DNA of 36,308 nt from a bacterium (lineage in GTDB: Bacteria; Bdellovibrionota_B; Oligoflexia; Oligoflexales; CAIYRB01). Where the stretch lies: NCBI GenBank assembly GCA_900299215.1, contig OMIY01000184.1, positions 1 to 36,308 of the forward strand, read 5' to 3'. This document shows positions 17,068-24,660 of the stretch, piece by piece; within the stretch, counting starts at the first letter, position 1, and every line of letters begins with the position of its first letter. Under the pieces are notes generated by a model. The model worked only from the letters and a program-made list of their open reading frames with translations, had not been told where the DNA came from and did not search any database. A program made the translations under genes and the position numbers.

Positions 17068-18321
17068 CTGCTAATTCCACGATACTTAATCAAAGAGCTG
17101 GTGCCGCAGTTCCTCTCGGCCTTGATCATCATTTGCGCCATCATCGTGGTCTCGCAGCTAGTCCGATTATCCGAAGTCTTAGTGACTTTTGGTATTTCGG
17201 TAGAAAACGTGTTTTTACCTTTTTTATTTATAATCTTGCCTTTTGTCTCCCTGACCATTCCTATGGCCTATCTTTTTGCTGTGGTCCTTACTTACGGTCG
17301 GCTTTCTGCCGACGGTGAGTATGCCGCCCTACTTGCCGCTGGCTATCCCCTGCGCCGATCGGCAATGATTGTGTTGCTGCTTGCAGCAGTTCTGTACGGA
17401 GTAGCGGCATCATCTGCCATCAATCTGGAGGCCTGGGGGCGTCGTGAGCTAGTCCAGTTCCTTTATCGTAAGTCTCAGACTGAGCTGGACAACATGATTA
17501 AATACAAGTTGCAGTCTGGCGTATTTCTCGATGATTTCTTGGGCTACGTGCTCTATGCCGAACAGGTGTCGCAGGATCATTCCCATTTTGAAAACGTGCT
17601 ACTGGCCCCCGGGGGGGACATGCATAAGACCTCTTTCACGTTGTTGGCGCCTTCCGGTCACATCAGTGGGTCGGTTCAGACCGGAGACCTGCGATTGACT
17701 CTCACTGACGGCATGGCCTACGCGATGGGACAGAAACAAGACCATACCGTGTCAGTGGTAAAGTTCAATCGCGCCGATATCGACTTACTGCGCATATTTA
17801 GGGAGCAAATTGTCGGAGCCGATGCGGCGGAAGACGATTATCGCAGCCTCACGCCAACTGAGCTTAGGCGCTTCATCAGGGAAATGGCGGCAACTGCAAA
17901 TCGGAGTCCCGAGCAAGATGCTCTGCTGCGCCGCGCCAAATTTCTCTGGCATCAGCGGATTGCGGCCCCATTTTCAGTCATAACCTTTGCATTATTCGGT
18001 ATGGTCCTGGGAGTCTCAGATCCAAGGCGGGGCAAGAGCACTGCCTATATTGGGGCGATTCTCACCATCATGATTGGTTATGTCCTGATGATGGCTTTTA
18101 AGAATTGGGCGGAAATGGGCGCTATTCCTGCTTTGGCTGCTGCCTGGGTGCCGAATGTGCTACTTGGATCGGTCGGCATGTTTCTCCTCTACCAGAAGAA
18201 CAGGCTACCACCGTCCGAGGGGACTCTAGATCCGCAGAATTTGCCAATTCTCAAAAAATATAAAATAACTGGTGTTACAAATCTCAAGGTACGCGACAAA
18301 AGTGAGGGGTTTCTAAAATGA
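17068..18321 (+). CDS. lptF: Lipopolysaccharide export permease LptF/LptG family (apparent CTG start)
   Basis: It is an inner-membrane permease of the LptBFG transporter that lifts LPS from the membrane to the periplasmic bridge. The protein opens with LIPRYLIKELVPQFLSALI and a first membrane helix. Further helices follow (VFLPFLFIILPFVSLTIPMAYLFAV and SAMIVLLLAAVLYG), then a periplasmic beta-jellyroll (about residues 125-250) and C-terminal helices (ITFALFGMVLGVSDPRRGKS, YVLMMAFKNW). The track ORF starts at 16711, inside the minus-strand pbp gene, which is implausible. Family members begin directly with RYLxxE, and the only start-like codon there is CTG 17068, with AGGAG seven bases upstream. 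That gives 417 aa. The partner permease is not in this window, so F versus G is uncertain. It overlaps fabF by four bases. Confidence 0.88.
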   Translation: MLIPRYLIKELVPQFLSALIIICAIIVVSQLVRLSEVLVTFGISVENVFLPFLFIILPFVSLTIPMAYLFAVVLTYGRLSADGEYAALLAAGYPLRRSAMIVLLLAAVLYGVAASSAINLEAWGRRELVQFLYRKSQTELDNMIKYKLQSGVFLDDFLGYVLYAEQVSQDHSHFENVLLAPGGDMHKTSFTLLAPSGHISGSVQTGDLRLTLTDGMAYAMGQKQDHTVSVVKFNRADIDLLRIFREQIVGADAAEDDYRSLTPTELRRFIREMAATANRSPEQDALLRRAKFLWHQRIAAPFSVITFALFGMVLGVSDPRRGKSTAYIGAILTIMIGYVLMMAFKNWAEMGAIPALAAAWVPNVLLGSVGMFLLYQKNRLPPSEGTLDPQNLPILKKYKITGVTNLKVRDKSEGFLK

Positions 18322-19559
18322 GAAGGGTAGTAGTAACAGGTCTAGGACTCGTAACGCCTTGCGGAAACAATGTCCCCGCTGCCTGGGATGCCGCATTGCA
18401 CGCTCGTACCGGTGTCGGACCAATCACGGCCTTTGATGCCAGCGACCTCAGCGTTCATGCCGCTGCAGAGGTTAAAGATTTCACCACGGGTGACGTCTTT
18501 GAAGGAAAAGAATTAAGACGCACTAGCCGATTTGTTCAATTCGCCGGTGTTGCCGCACATGAGGCTTTGCTCGACGCTGGCTTGAAAGATTTTGTCGGTG
18601 ACCGTGATCGCTACGGTGTCAGTTTGGGTGTTGGAATTGGTGGCATTGCTGAAATCGAGGGTAGCTCCAATGTCCTGCGGGACCATGGACCACGGCGAAT
18701 CTCACCGTTTTTTATGCCTTACGCGATTGCCAATATGGCAGCGGGAGTGGTTTCCCGCTTGAATAACCTTAAGGGTCCTAACATCTGCACCACGACAGCT
18801 TGTACCAGCGGTACCCACGGTGTTGGAGAGGCTTTTCTTTATATTAGAACAGGCATGGCCGACATGATGTTCGCAGGTGGTGTTGAAAGCGGCATCACCA
18901 AACTTTCCATCGGGGCCTTTGCCTCCATGAAAGCTTTGAGCACGCATAATGACCCACCGGAAGAGGCATCTCGTCCTTTTGACCTTAATCGCAATGGCTT
19001 TGTGATGGGTGAGGGGGCCGGTGTTTTGGTGCTTGAGGAATTAGAGCACGCACGTCGTCGCGGTGCTCGTATTTACGCTGAGCTAGTGGGCTACGGCATG
19101 TCAGGTGATGCGCACCATATCACGGCTCCAGCGCCTGAGGGTGAAGGGGCACAGCGCTGTATGCGCATGGCATTGGATATGGGACAGGTTCCATACGATC
19201 AGGTGGACTATATTAATGCTCACGGCACCTCTACAGAGTTAAATGATCGGTATGAGAGTGCGGCGATCGGCAAGGTTTTTGGCGCGCGTGCCTATGACAT
19301 TTCGATTTCATCCACCAAGGGAGTGACGGGTCACTGCTTGGGCGCTGCTGGGGGTATCGAAGCAGCTTACACGGCCCTAGCGCTACATCACGGACTCATA
19401 CCTCCTACTGCAAACTTGCGTACGCGGGACCCAGACTGTCCGCTTGACTACACGCCATTGAAACTGCGGGAGCGCAAGCTACGCTATGCTCTGTCGAATT
19501 CATTTGGGTTCGGCGGCACGAATGGCACCGTAGTTTTCAAGAGTATGAGTAACGGCTAA
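18318..19559 (+). CDS. fabF: 3-oxoacyl-[acyl-carrier-protein] synthase II
   Basis: It is a condensing enzyme of type II fatty acid synthesis: acyl-ACP plus malonyl-ACP to 3-oxoacyl-ACP with loss of CO2. The start MRRVVVTGLGLVTPCGNN is classic. The catalytic triad is Cys162 in TTTACTSGTHG, the first His in INAHGTSTELND and the second His in TKGVTGHCLGAAGG. The C-terminal NSFGFGGTNGTVVF loop is present. At 413 aa it is normal. Its ATG overlaps the lptF stop (ATGA), with a purine-rich GAGGGG upstream, so the two are probably translationally coupled. The pairing links lipid synthesis with LPS export. No acpP, fabG or fabD lies beside it. Confidence 0.96.
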   Translation: MRRVVVTGLGLVTPCGNNVPAAWDAALHARTGVGPITAFDASDLSVHAAAEVKDFTTGDVFEGKELRRTSRFVQFAGVAAHEALLDAGLKDFVGDRDRYGVSLGVGIGGIAEIEGSSNVLRDHGPRRISPFFMPYAIANMAAGVVSRLNNLKGPNICTTTACTSGTHGVGEAFLYIRTGMADMMFAGGVESGITKLSIGAFASMKALSTHNDPPEEASRPFDLNRNGFVMGEGAGVLVLEELEHARRRGARIYAELVGYGMSGDAHHITAPAPEGEGAQRCMRMALDMGQVPYDQVDYINAHGTSTELNDRYESAAIGKVFGARAYDISISSTKGVTGHCLGAAGGIEAAYTALALHHGLIPPTANLRTRDPDCPLDYTPLKLRERKLRYALSNSFGFGGTNGTVVFKSMSNG

Positions 19560-19602
19560 TTCGTGAAATACTAGCCAAAGTATCAGCCCGAGGAGGTGTG
19601 CT

Positions 19603-20046
19603 GTGACTTTGGTTAGTTTAAGTTCCGAGCAACTGATCATGCCACTGATCGGCGGGGGCGTGATCGGCGTCGCCGTATCGTTACTTCTACTGCTGATTGG
19701 TCGAGTTTTTGGTGTCAGCGGAATACTTGGTGGAGCTCTTTTTCCAGTAAAAGGTGACACGGATTGGCGCTTAGCCGCGATCCTGGGCTTCCTTGCTGCA
19801 GGCCTTGTCATGGCGCAGCTTATGCCCGCCACTATGGCAGCTGAAACTCCGAGCGAAATTTGGGTCTACTGCTTGGCAGGCTTGTTAGTAGGCTTTGGTA
19901 CACAACTAGGGAGTGGCTGTACCAGCGGTCACGGGGTGTGCGGTATCAGTCGGTTGTCGCCTCGTTCGATCATTGCGACACTGTGTTTTATGTCGAGTGG
20001 AATCGCAACTGTGGCTTTAGTAAGAGCTTTGGGAGGAATCCCATGA
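19603..20046 (+). CDS. YeeE/YedE-family transporter subunit A (sulfur compound uptake, putative)
   Basis: It is a small membrane protein with about four hydrophobic helices, equal to one half of a full-length YeeE/YedE (DUF395) protein. LGSGCTSGHGVCGISR (about residues 106-121) is the family's conserved Cys motif; full-length relatives such as TsuA move thiosulfate through cysteine-lined channels. GTG 19603 is preceded by a strong CGAGGAGGTG site. The stop overlaps the next gene's ATG by four bases, and the two halves together resemble one full-length transporter. This is the usual split form found with Blh/ETHE1-like enzymes. I infer that it handles thiosulfate, sulfide or persulfide-type sulfur; the exact substrate is unknown. 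Confidence 0.85.
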   Translation: MTLVSLSSEQLIMPLIGGGVIGVAVSLLLLLIGRVFGVSGILGGALFPVKGDTDWRLAAILGFLAAGLVMAQLMPATMAAETPSEIWVYCLAGLLVGFGTQLGSGCTSGHGVCGISRLSPRSIIATLCFMSSGIATVALVRALGGIP

Positions 20047-20465
20047 AAGTGATAGTGGCGGCATTTATCTCGGCGTTCTTATTTGGTGTAGGACTCGCGC
20101 TGGCAGGAATGACTCTTCCCGGCAAAGTTATCGGCTTTCTCGATTTAACCGGTAATTGGGATCCTAGTTTGGCTTTGGTCATGGTTGGTGCCATCACTGT
20201 CCATGCAGTTAGTTTTCGACTAATCATGAAACGCCCAAGCCCCCTATTTAGCCCAAAATTTCTGGTACCAACGCGTCGTGATATCGATGCGAAGCTAGTA
20301 GTTGGATCACTAATTTTTGGAGTCGGTTGGGGCTTAGGTGGATTTTGCCCTGGTCCGGCCTTGGTGGCATTTGCGACTGGGCAGCCGAAAGTGCTCTATT
20401 TTGTCGCCTCAATGTGTGCGGGCGTCGTTTTTCACAGGCTTTATTCCAAAGTGATTACAAAATAA
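20043..20465 (+). CDS. YeeE/YedE-family transporter subunit B (DUF6691-like)
   Basis: It is the second half of the split YeeE/YedE system, about 140 aa with four predicted helices. It carries SAFLFGVGLALAGMTLPGKVIGFLDLTGNWDPSLAL and the conserved GGFCPGPALVAFATG, whose cysteine matches the second Cys site of full-length relatives. The track ORF starts at 19860 within subunit A. ATG 20043 is better: it has GGGAGG with six-base spacing, gives an N-terminus that starts directly with the first helix, and overlaps the upstream stop as ATGA. The overlap implies coupled, probably equal expression with subunit A. The function is inferred from the partner and the neighbouring sulfur genes. Confidence 0.86.
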   Translation: MKVIVAAFISAFLFGVGLALAGMTLPGKVIGFLDLTGNWDPSLALVMVGAITVHAVSFRLIMKRPSPLFSPKFLVPTRRDIDAKLVVGSLIFGVGWGLGGFCPGPALVAFATGQPKVLYFVASMCAGVVFHRLYSKVITK

Positions 20466-20509
20466 CTTTTGTCTAATGTCCCGCAAGTTAAAAACAGGGA
20501 GTTGGTAGC

Positions 20510-21379
20510 ATGGAAATCCAGCACTTTTTTGATCAGGCGACTTCAACTTTGACCTATGTGGTGTATGACGCATCTTCGCAAGACGCAGTAATCATCGATC
20601 CGGTTCTAGATTTTGATCCGGCAAGCGTGCGTACCAGTCATCAGTCGATCGATCTGCTAGTGGCGTTTGTGAAGGAAAAAAAATTGAACGTCCAGATGAT
20701 CTTGGAAACTCATGCTCATGCGGATCATTTATCGAGCGCCTTGGTTCTTACCCAGCGGCATTTTCCCAAGGCCCAAATTTGCGTCGGAGAGAAAATCACC
20801 CTGGTACAAGTTGCCTTTAAAAAAATATTTAATTTACCGGATAGTTTTAAAACAGACGGAAGTCAGTTCCACCGCCTACTCCAAGACCATGAAACCGTAA
20901 GCGCCGGAAGTCTCAAATTCAAAGTGATCTTTACACCGGGGCACACTCCGGCATGTGCGAGTTATTTATTTGGCGATGCCTTATTTGTCGGGGATTCTAT
21001 TTTTATGCCAGATTATGGCACCGGTCGTTGTGACTTTCCGATGGGCGACGCAGGTGTTTTATTCCGTTCAGTGACTGAAAGGATTTACAGGCTGCCCGAT
21101 TCTACACGGATCTTTGTCGGTCATGATTATCAGCCCGGTGGTCGTCCACTTAAGTTCGTTACTACGGTGGCTGAGTCCAAAGCGCAAAACATTCACATCA
21201 AAGCTGATACAACCTTAGATTCATTTATCAAGTTTAGAACAACACGTGATGCCACATTGTCTGCTCCTCGACTGCTTTACCCAAGTGTGCAGGTAAACAT
21301 TGCGGCAGGGCAGTTCTTAGCTCCAGAAGGTAACGGCACTACCTATATCAAGTTACCTGTAACCTTTGGTCACTTTTAA
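20510..21379 (+). CDS. blh: Metallo-beta-lactamase-fold persulfide dioxygenase-like hydrolase (Blh/ETHE1 type)
   Basis: Relatives oxidise glutathione persulfide to sulfite, detoxifying sulfide. The metal site is visible: H68, H70, D72 and H73 in ETHAHADHLS, a His in FTPGHTPACASYL, an Asp in FVGDSIFMPD and a His in FVGHDYQPGGR. DYGTGRCDFPMGDAGVLFRSV is characteristic of the ETHE1/Blh group rather than of true beta-lactamases or glyoxalase II. The 289-aa length fits the Blh hydrolase without the extra rhodanese-type domain that some relatives carry. ATG 20510 has GGGAG eight bases upstream. It sits between the YeeE pair and tauE, as in the BigR-controlled operon of Xylella and Agrobacterium. 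No BigR/ArsR-type regulator is present here. Confidence 0.87.
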   Translation: MEIQHFFDQATSTLTYVVYDASSQDAVIIDPVLDFDPASVRTSHQSIDLLVAFVKEKKLNVQMILETHAHADHLSSALVLTQRHFPKAQICVGEKITLVQVAFKKIFNLPDSFKTDGSQFHRLLQDHETVSAGSLKFKVIFTPGHTPACASYLFGDALFVGDSIFMPDYGTGRCDFPMGDAGVLFRSVTERIYRLPDSTRIFVGHDYQPGGRPLKFVTTVAESKAQNIHIKADTTLDSFIKFRTTRDATLSAPRLLYPSVQVNIAAGQFLAPEGNGTTYIKLPVTFGHF

Positions 21380-21395
21380 TTGAGAGGCTAAACAG

Positions 21396-22217
21396 TTGGA
21401 TTTTGGTGGCTATCTAAGTGGCTATCTCAGCATGTTTATGGTCGGTCTGACGCTAGGTATGATCGGTGGTGGCGGAGCCATCTTGACCGTGCCGATCATG
21501 GTTTACCTTTTTCATGTACCTGCTGTACTGGCGACCAGCTATTCACTATTTGTCGTTGGTGCCTCAAGTCTTTTCGGGCTGATGCGTTATCACCGGGATA
21601 GGCTAGTCGACTATCTGACGGCGGTCGTTTTTGCTTTGCCCTCGTTTGCTGGTACTTATGCAACACGCCGCGTGATGTTGCCTATGATTCCTAATGTCAT
21701 CGGCTTTCAAGACTCACTTAGCCTAAGCAAAGACCAGCTTGTCATCGTTGTTTTTGCCGTGGTGATGGTGGCGGCCTCATTTTCGATGATTCGCGGCAAT
21801 AAAGTTGAAGCTGTAGATAGCGTCGACGGTGAACAGTCGCGAAGTCGATGGGGCTTGGCTGTCGTCGGTTTTTTGGTGGGTGCGGTGGCGGGTTTTGTCG
21901 GGGCAGGTGGTGGATTTTTAATCATACCTGGACTTGTTGTACTCAATCGCATGGCTATGCCTTTGGCCGTTGGTACCTCGCTACTCATAGTAGCGACCAA
22001 TTCCTTGATTGGATTTATCGGGGATGTTCTAGCTGCGGTTCCAATTGACTGGAGTTTCTTGTTCAAGGTCACGGTGCTGTCGATGGTCGGTGTCATCGTC
22101 GGCGTCGGGTTGTCCCGGCAAATTTCACCAAACAAACTAAAAAAGGGATTTGGCTGGTTCGTACTTGCAAATGGTTGCTACATTCTACTTCGGCAGGTCT
22201 TAGTGGGTGGCAACTAG
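21396..22217 (+). CDS. TauE/SafE-family anion (sulfite) exporter
   Basis: It is an integral membrane protein of about eight helices. The two family repeats are visible: LGMIGGGGAILTVPIMVYLFHVP near the N-terminus and GFVGAGGGFLIIPGLVVLNRM at about residues 165-185. Relatives in this setting export the sulfite made by the persulfide dioxygenase. The track start is TTG 21396, with GAGG eight bases upstream and 16 bases from the blh stop. The N-terminus MDFGGYLSGYLSMFMVGLTLG fits the first helix, so TTG is accepted. It closes the sulfur module: import or channel pair, oxidation, export. The exported species is inferred, not shown. Confidence 0.88.
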   Translation: MDFGGYLSGYLSMFMVGLTLGMIGGGGAILTVPIMVYLFHVPAVLATSYSLFVVGASSLFGLMRYHRDRLVDYLTAVVFALPSFAGTYATRRVMLPMIPNVIGFQDSLSLSKDQLVIVVFAVVMVAASFSMIRGNKVEAVDSVDGEQSRSRWGLAVVGFLVGAVAGFVGAGGGFLIIPGLVVLNRMAMPLAVGTSLLIVATNSLIGFIGDVLAAVPIDWSFLFKVTVLSMVGVIVGVGLSRQISPNKLKKGFGWFVLANGCYILLRQVLVGGN

Positions 22218-22281
22218 CGATTTAAAATTTGTGTTAAGAACCAGCAAATCCTAGCAGTCCCATCTTTGCTTCTCGCGCGAT

Positions 22282-22310
22282 TTGATTTAAAGCTGTACCT
22301 GCTTCATAAA
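22282..22310 (+). promoter_or_regulatory. Candidate promoter of the porin gene
   Basis: TTGATT and CATAAA, each four of six matches to sigma-70 consensus, are separated by exactly 17 bases. They lie in the 116-base gap before the porin start. The match is moderate, and the predicted leader is very short. Confidence 0.3.
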
Positions 22311-22333
22311 CGGTAGGTTGAGGTTTGAATCGC

Positions 22334-23536
22334 ATGCGCAAGTCAATTTTTAAACTAAGTTGTTTTCTCTCCACGGTAGTCACGGGTGCAAATGCTTTCG
22401 GTCAAGCCGCAGCCGTCCAGCCCCCAGCGACCCCGGCTCATAGCACTCACAAACCTTGGTACGAAACCATGAGTTTGCGTGGCTACGCACAGCTCCGCTA
22501 TAACCAGCTTGGTGTCACCAATAAAAACCTCACCTCGGATCAGGGCGACAAATCTATCGGTGGCATGAATACTTTATTCCTCCGCCGCGCCCGCCTGGTG
22601 ATCACGGCAAATCCAACTGATCGCACCATGGTTTATATCCAGCCTGATTTCGCCGTAACACCGGTTAGTCCTGGTCAGGGGCACTTCCTGCAAATTCGTG
22701 ACTTATACGCGGACTACGCATTGACGCAAGACAAGTCGTCCCGCCTGCGCTTTGGCCAGTCCAAGGTCCCTTTCGGTTTTGATAACTTACAGTCCAGTCA
22801 AAACCGGCTACCGCTAGACCGTGACGATGCGATCAATTCAGCGGCACTAAACGAACGTGACCTCGGTGTGTACTATATGTGGGCGCCACCAGAGATTCGT
22901 CAGCGCTTCAAGATGTTGGTCGATAGTGGCCTTAAAGGCTCTGGCGACTACGGGGTGTTTGCAATTGGTGCTTACAACGGTCAAACGGCCAACCAGCCTG
23001 AGGCCAACCACTCTCTGCATTCGGTCGCTCGCTTGACCTATCCATTTCAGATTTTTGGCGAGCAAATTCTTGAGACCAGCATTCAGGCCTACACAGGCCG
23101 CTACGTGGTCAACAAAAAAGACGGCGTTGGTGGGTTGACCGAGGCCTTAGATCAGCGCGTCGCAGCCTCCTTGATCTACTATCCGCAGCCCTTTGGCGTT
23201 CAAGCTGAATACACTAAAGGCAAAGGCCCACAATTCAATGCTGCACTTAACACGGTCGAAGTTAAAGACGTCGAGGGCGGTTATGTGCTCTTGAGTTACA
23301 AAGAGGGTGAGTTCATTCCATTTGTCCGCGCGCAGACCTACCGAGGTGGGCGCAAACATGACGTCAATGCAGTCCGTTACGAAGTTGACGAAGCTGAAGT
23401 TGGCATCGAGTGGCAAGTGGACAAAGCCTTAGAGTTCACCGCCGAATATGTAGACTCCCGCCGGACCAACACCAAGTCGGCGCCGACTCGCGAACATGGC
23501 CGCTTAGCGCGCCTGCAAGTGCAGTGGAACTACTAA
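22334..23536 (+). CDS. OprP/OprO-type phosphate-selective-like porin
   Basis: It is an outer-membrane beta-barrel for uptake of anions or small solutes. The signal peptide is MRKSIFKLSCFLSTVVTGANAFGQA. The mature part begins with SLRGYAQLRYNQLG and has LRRARLVITANPTDRTMVYIQPDF and LRFGQSKVPFGFDNLQSSQNRLPLDRDDA, typical of the Porin_O_P family. The sequence ends in an aromatic-rich strand, RLQVQWNY, as expected for insertion by the BAM complex. The track begins at TTG 22325, but its GAGG would abut that codon; ATG 22334 has ten-base spacing and a cleaner signal peptide (400 aa). Its place right after the sulfur genes hints at a linked role, but phosphate or general anion transport is equally possible. 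Confidence 0.86.
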   Translation: MRKSIFKLSCFLSTVVTGANAFGQAAAVQPPATPAHSTHKPWYETMSLRGYAQLRYNQLGVTNKNLTSDQGDKSIGGMNTLFLRRARLVITANPTDRTMVYIQPDFAVTPVSPGQGHFLQIRDLYADYALTQDKSSRLRFGQSKVPFGFDNLQSSQNRLPLDRDDAINSAALNERDLGVYYMWAPPEIRQRFKMLVDSGLKGSGDYGVFAIGAYNGQTANQPEANHSLHSVARLTYPFQIFGEQILETSIQAYTGRYVVNKKDGVGGLTEALDQRVAASLIYYPQPFGVQAEYTKGKGPQFNAALNTVEVKDVEGGYVLLSYKEGEFIPFVRAQTYRGGRKHDVNAVRYEVDEAEVGIEWQVDKALEFTAEYVDSRRTNTKSAPTREHGRLARLQVQWNY

Positions 23537-23547
23537 CAGCTGTTAGT
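23532..23547. repeat. 16-base perfect palindrome across the porin stop codon
   Basis: ACTAACAGCTGTTAGT reads the same on both strands and contains the TAA stop of the porin. It has no central loop, so it is more like a DNA-binding site than an RNA hairpin. The function is unknown. Confidence 0.4.
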
Positions 23548-23555
23548 CCGCTGTG

Positions 23556-23608
23556 GCGAATGGCTCGGATGTCCGCTATAACATGCTGGATTGATCGAGA
23601 CCATTCGC
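23556..23608 (+). promoter_or_regulatory. Candidate -10 box inside an 8-base inverted repeat, upstream of the 23624 gene
   Basis: GCGAATGG (23556-23563) and CCATTCGC (23601-23608) form a perfect inverted repeat spaced by 37 bases. TATAAC at 23577-23582 lies between them and matches -10 consensus five of six, but no good -35 is seen. The right arm ends just before the AGGAG ribosome site. Confidence 0.25.
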
Positions 23609-23623
23609 ATAGGAGTAGAGGTC

Positions 23624-24532
23624 GTGAAAAACTTCACCCGCTTCGTTTTGGCTTTAATCCTGGTATGTGCCAGTAGTTTGGGCACCTCCGGCTATGCCTC
23701 TGCCGCCACTGCCAAAGTACTTACGCCACGTGGTATCGGCGTGAGTGATGACGTTATTAAGACTTATGCTGAGCTGATTCGATTGTCTTTGCGTCAAGCC
23801 AAGTACACGATGGCTAAAGAGGGCACTCAGCCAGATTTAACCTTCTCACCTAGCATCACCAGGGTGGGTGGTGGCTATATACTTGGACTTGAGAAGAAAT
23901 CAGCTGATGGCGAATCCTACGAAGACAGCTTCAAGGTTGCTAGTGAGAACGAGCTGGATGTGGGTGTTAAGCGTCTAGTTAACTCAGTTCTCAGCGAAAA
24001 GTCAGCAGAGCGCTCAGCTACGGTTGATGACGTGACCACTAATGAAGTGCGTTCCGGAGTGGCGCGGCAAGAGACGGTTAAGCGCGTCCAAGTTGCTTTG
24101 GGCCCAACTAAGGCTTATGGATTCGGGACGTCAGCAACACTCTACAACTTCGAGCTTGGCTACGTTTGGGAGCGTGATCAGCTTGCACCTCGAGTATACT
24201 CCGAGTTTAACCTCGGACCGGGTATCAAAGAGGCTTTTAGCTTAAGCGCGGGGTTGGGGCTCGATTACTACCTAACTAATAACAAGCACACACCTTTTGT
24301 TGGATTTGACGTAGGTCTCGGTGCATTCCACCGCGCATCTAATGATGAGACTAAGAAAGACGGGCAGCCAATGTTTCGCTCAGGGTTCACTCTAAGTGCT
24401 ACTTTGGGATATGCCATCATGCGCACCGCCGACACTTCGATGTACGTGGCCGCCAGCTACCGCCCAATGCTTCAGGGATTTGGTAATAAAGCCGCAGGGC
24501 TTTACGGTATTCAAGTTGGCCTACTGTATTAA
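23624..24532 (+). CDS. Secreted protein of unknown function with a C-terminal beta-barrel-like region
   Basis: I do not recognise a named family. The signal peptide is MKNFTRFVLALILVCASSLGTSGYASAA. Residues 30-150 form a periplasmic-looking domain (GVSDDVIKTYAELIRLSLRQ, then a strand-rich part with DLTFSPSITRVGGGYILGLEKK) that resembles stress/assembly proteins which sum lipoprotein-like signals. The rest alternates strands with glycines and aromatics (ATLYNFELGYVWE, SLSAGLGLDYYL, GFTLSATLGYAIM) and ends in GIQVGLLY, a plausible eight-strand barrel. The track start (23591) lacks a ribosome site and adds residues before the signal. GTG 23624 has AGGAG eight bases away and is chosen (302 aa). 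The role may be in the outer membrane; it is not clearly tied to the upstream porin. Confidence 0.65.
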   Translation: MKNFTRFVLALILVCASSLGTSGYASAATAKVLTPRGIGVSDDVIKTYAELIRLSLRQAKYTMAKEGTQPDLTFSPSITRVGGGYILGLEKKSADGESYEDSFKVASENELDVGVKRLVNSVLSEKSAERSATVDDVTTNEVRSGVARQETVKRVQVALGPTKAYGFGTSATLYNFELGYVWERDQLAPRVYSEFNLGPGIKEAFSLSAGLGLDYYLTNNKHTPFVGFDVGLGAFHRASNDETKKDGQPMFRSGFTLSATLGYAIMRTADTSMYVAASYRPMLQGFGNKAAGLYGIQVGLLY

Positions 24533-24569
24533 AGCAACTGGCTGATCGCCAAAGTCGGAGTCCCAGTCT

Positions 24570-24599
24570 AGATCCAAGTCTAAACTTGAATCTGGATCT
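24570..24599 (+). promoter_or_regulatory. Leader hairpin 1 upstream of the PRPP-synthetase gene
   Basis: AGATCCA and TGGATCT form a seven-pair stem, with an inner AAGT/ACTT pairing across a CTAA loop and a six-base bulge. It lies in the 123-base gap before prs and has no T-run, so it is not a clear terminator for the upstream gene. Confidence 0.3.
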
Positions 24600-24618
24600 C
24601 GGCCTAAAAGTTGCAAGA

Positions 24619-24660
24619 TTCATGGTGTTCCAAGCCTAGCTAAGCGGAGGACACCATGAA
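24619..24660 (+). promoter_or_regulatory. Hairpin enclosing the start codon and part of the ribosome site of the PRPP-synthetase gene
   Basis: TTCATGGTGTTC (24619-24630) pairs with GGACACCATGAA (24649-24660): twelve consecutive pairs with only one G-U, closing an 18-base loop. The 3' arm contains the whole ATG (24656-24658) and the last two G of the GGAGG ribosome site. In mRNA this would hide the start from the ribosome unless it is opened. Confidence 0.6.

Noticed and set aside
24417-24623. Arg/Leu/Phe-rich 68-aa minus ORF with repeating RSRFKFRLGSRLGLRL
   Set aside because: The repetition comes from the imperfect inverted repeat in the prs leader; there is no ribosome site and it overlaps the upstream gene.
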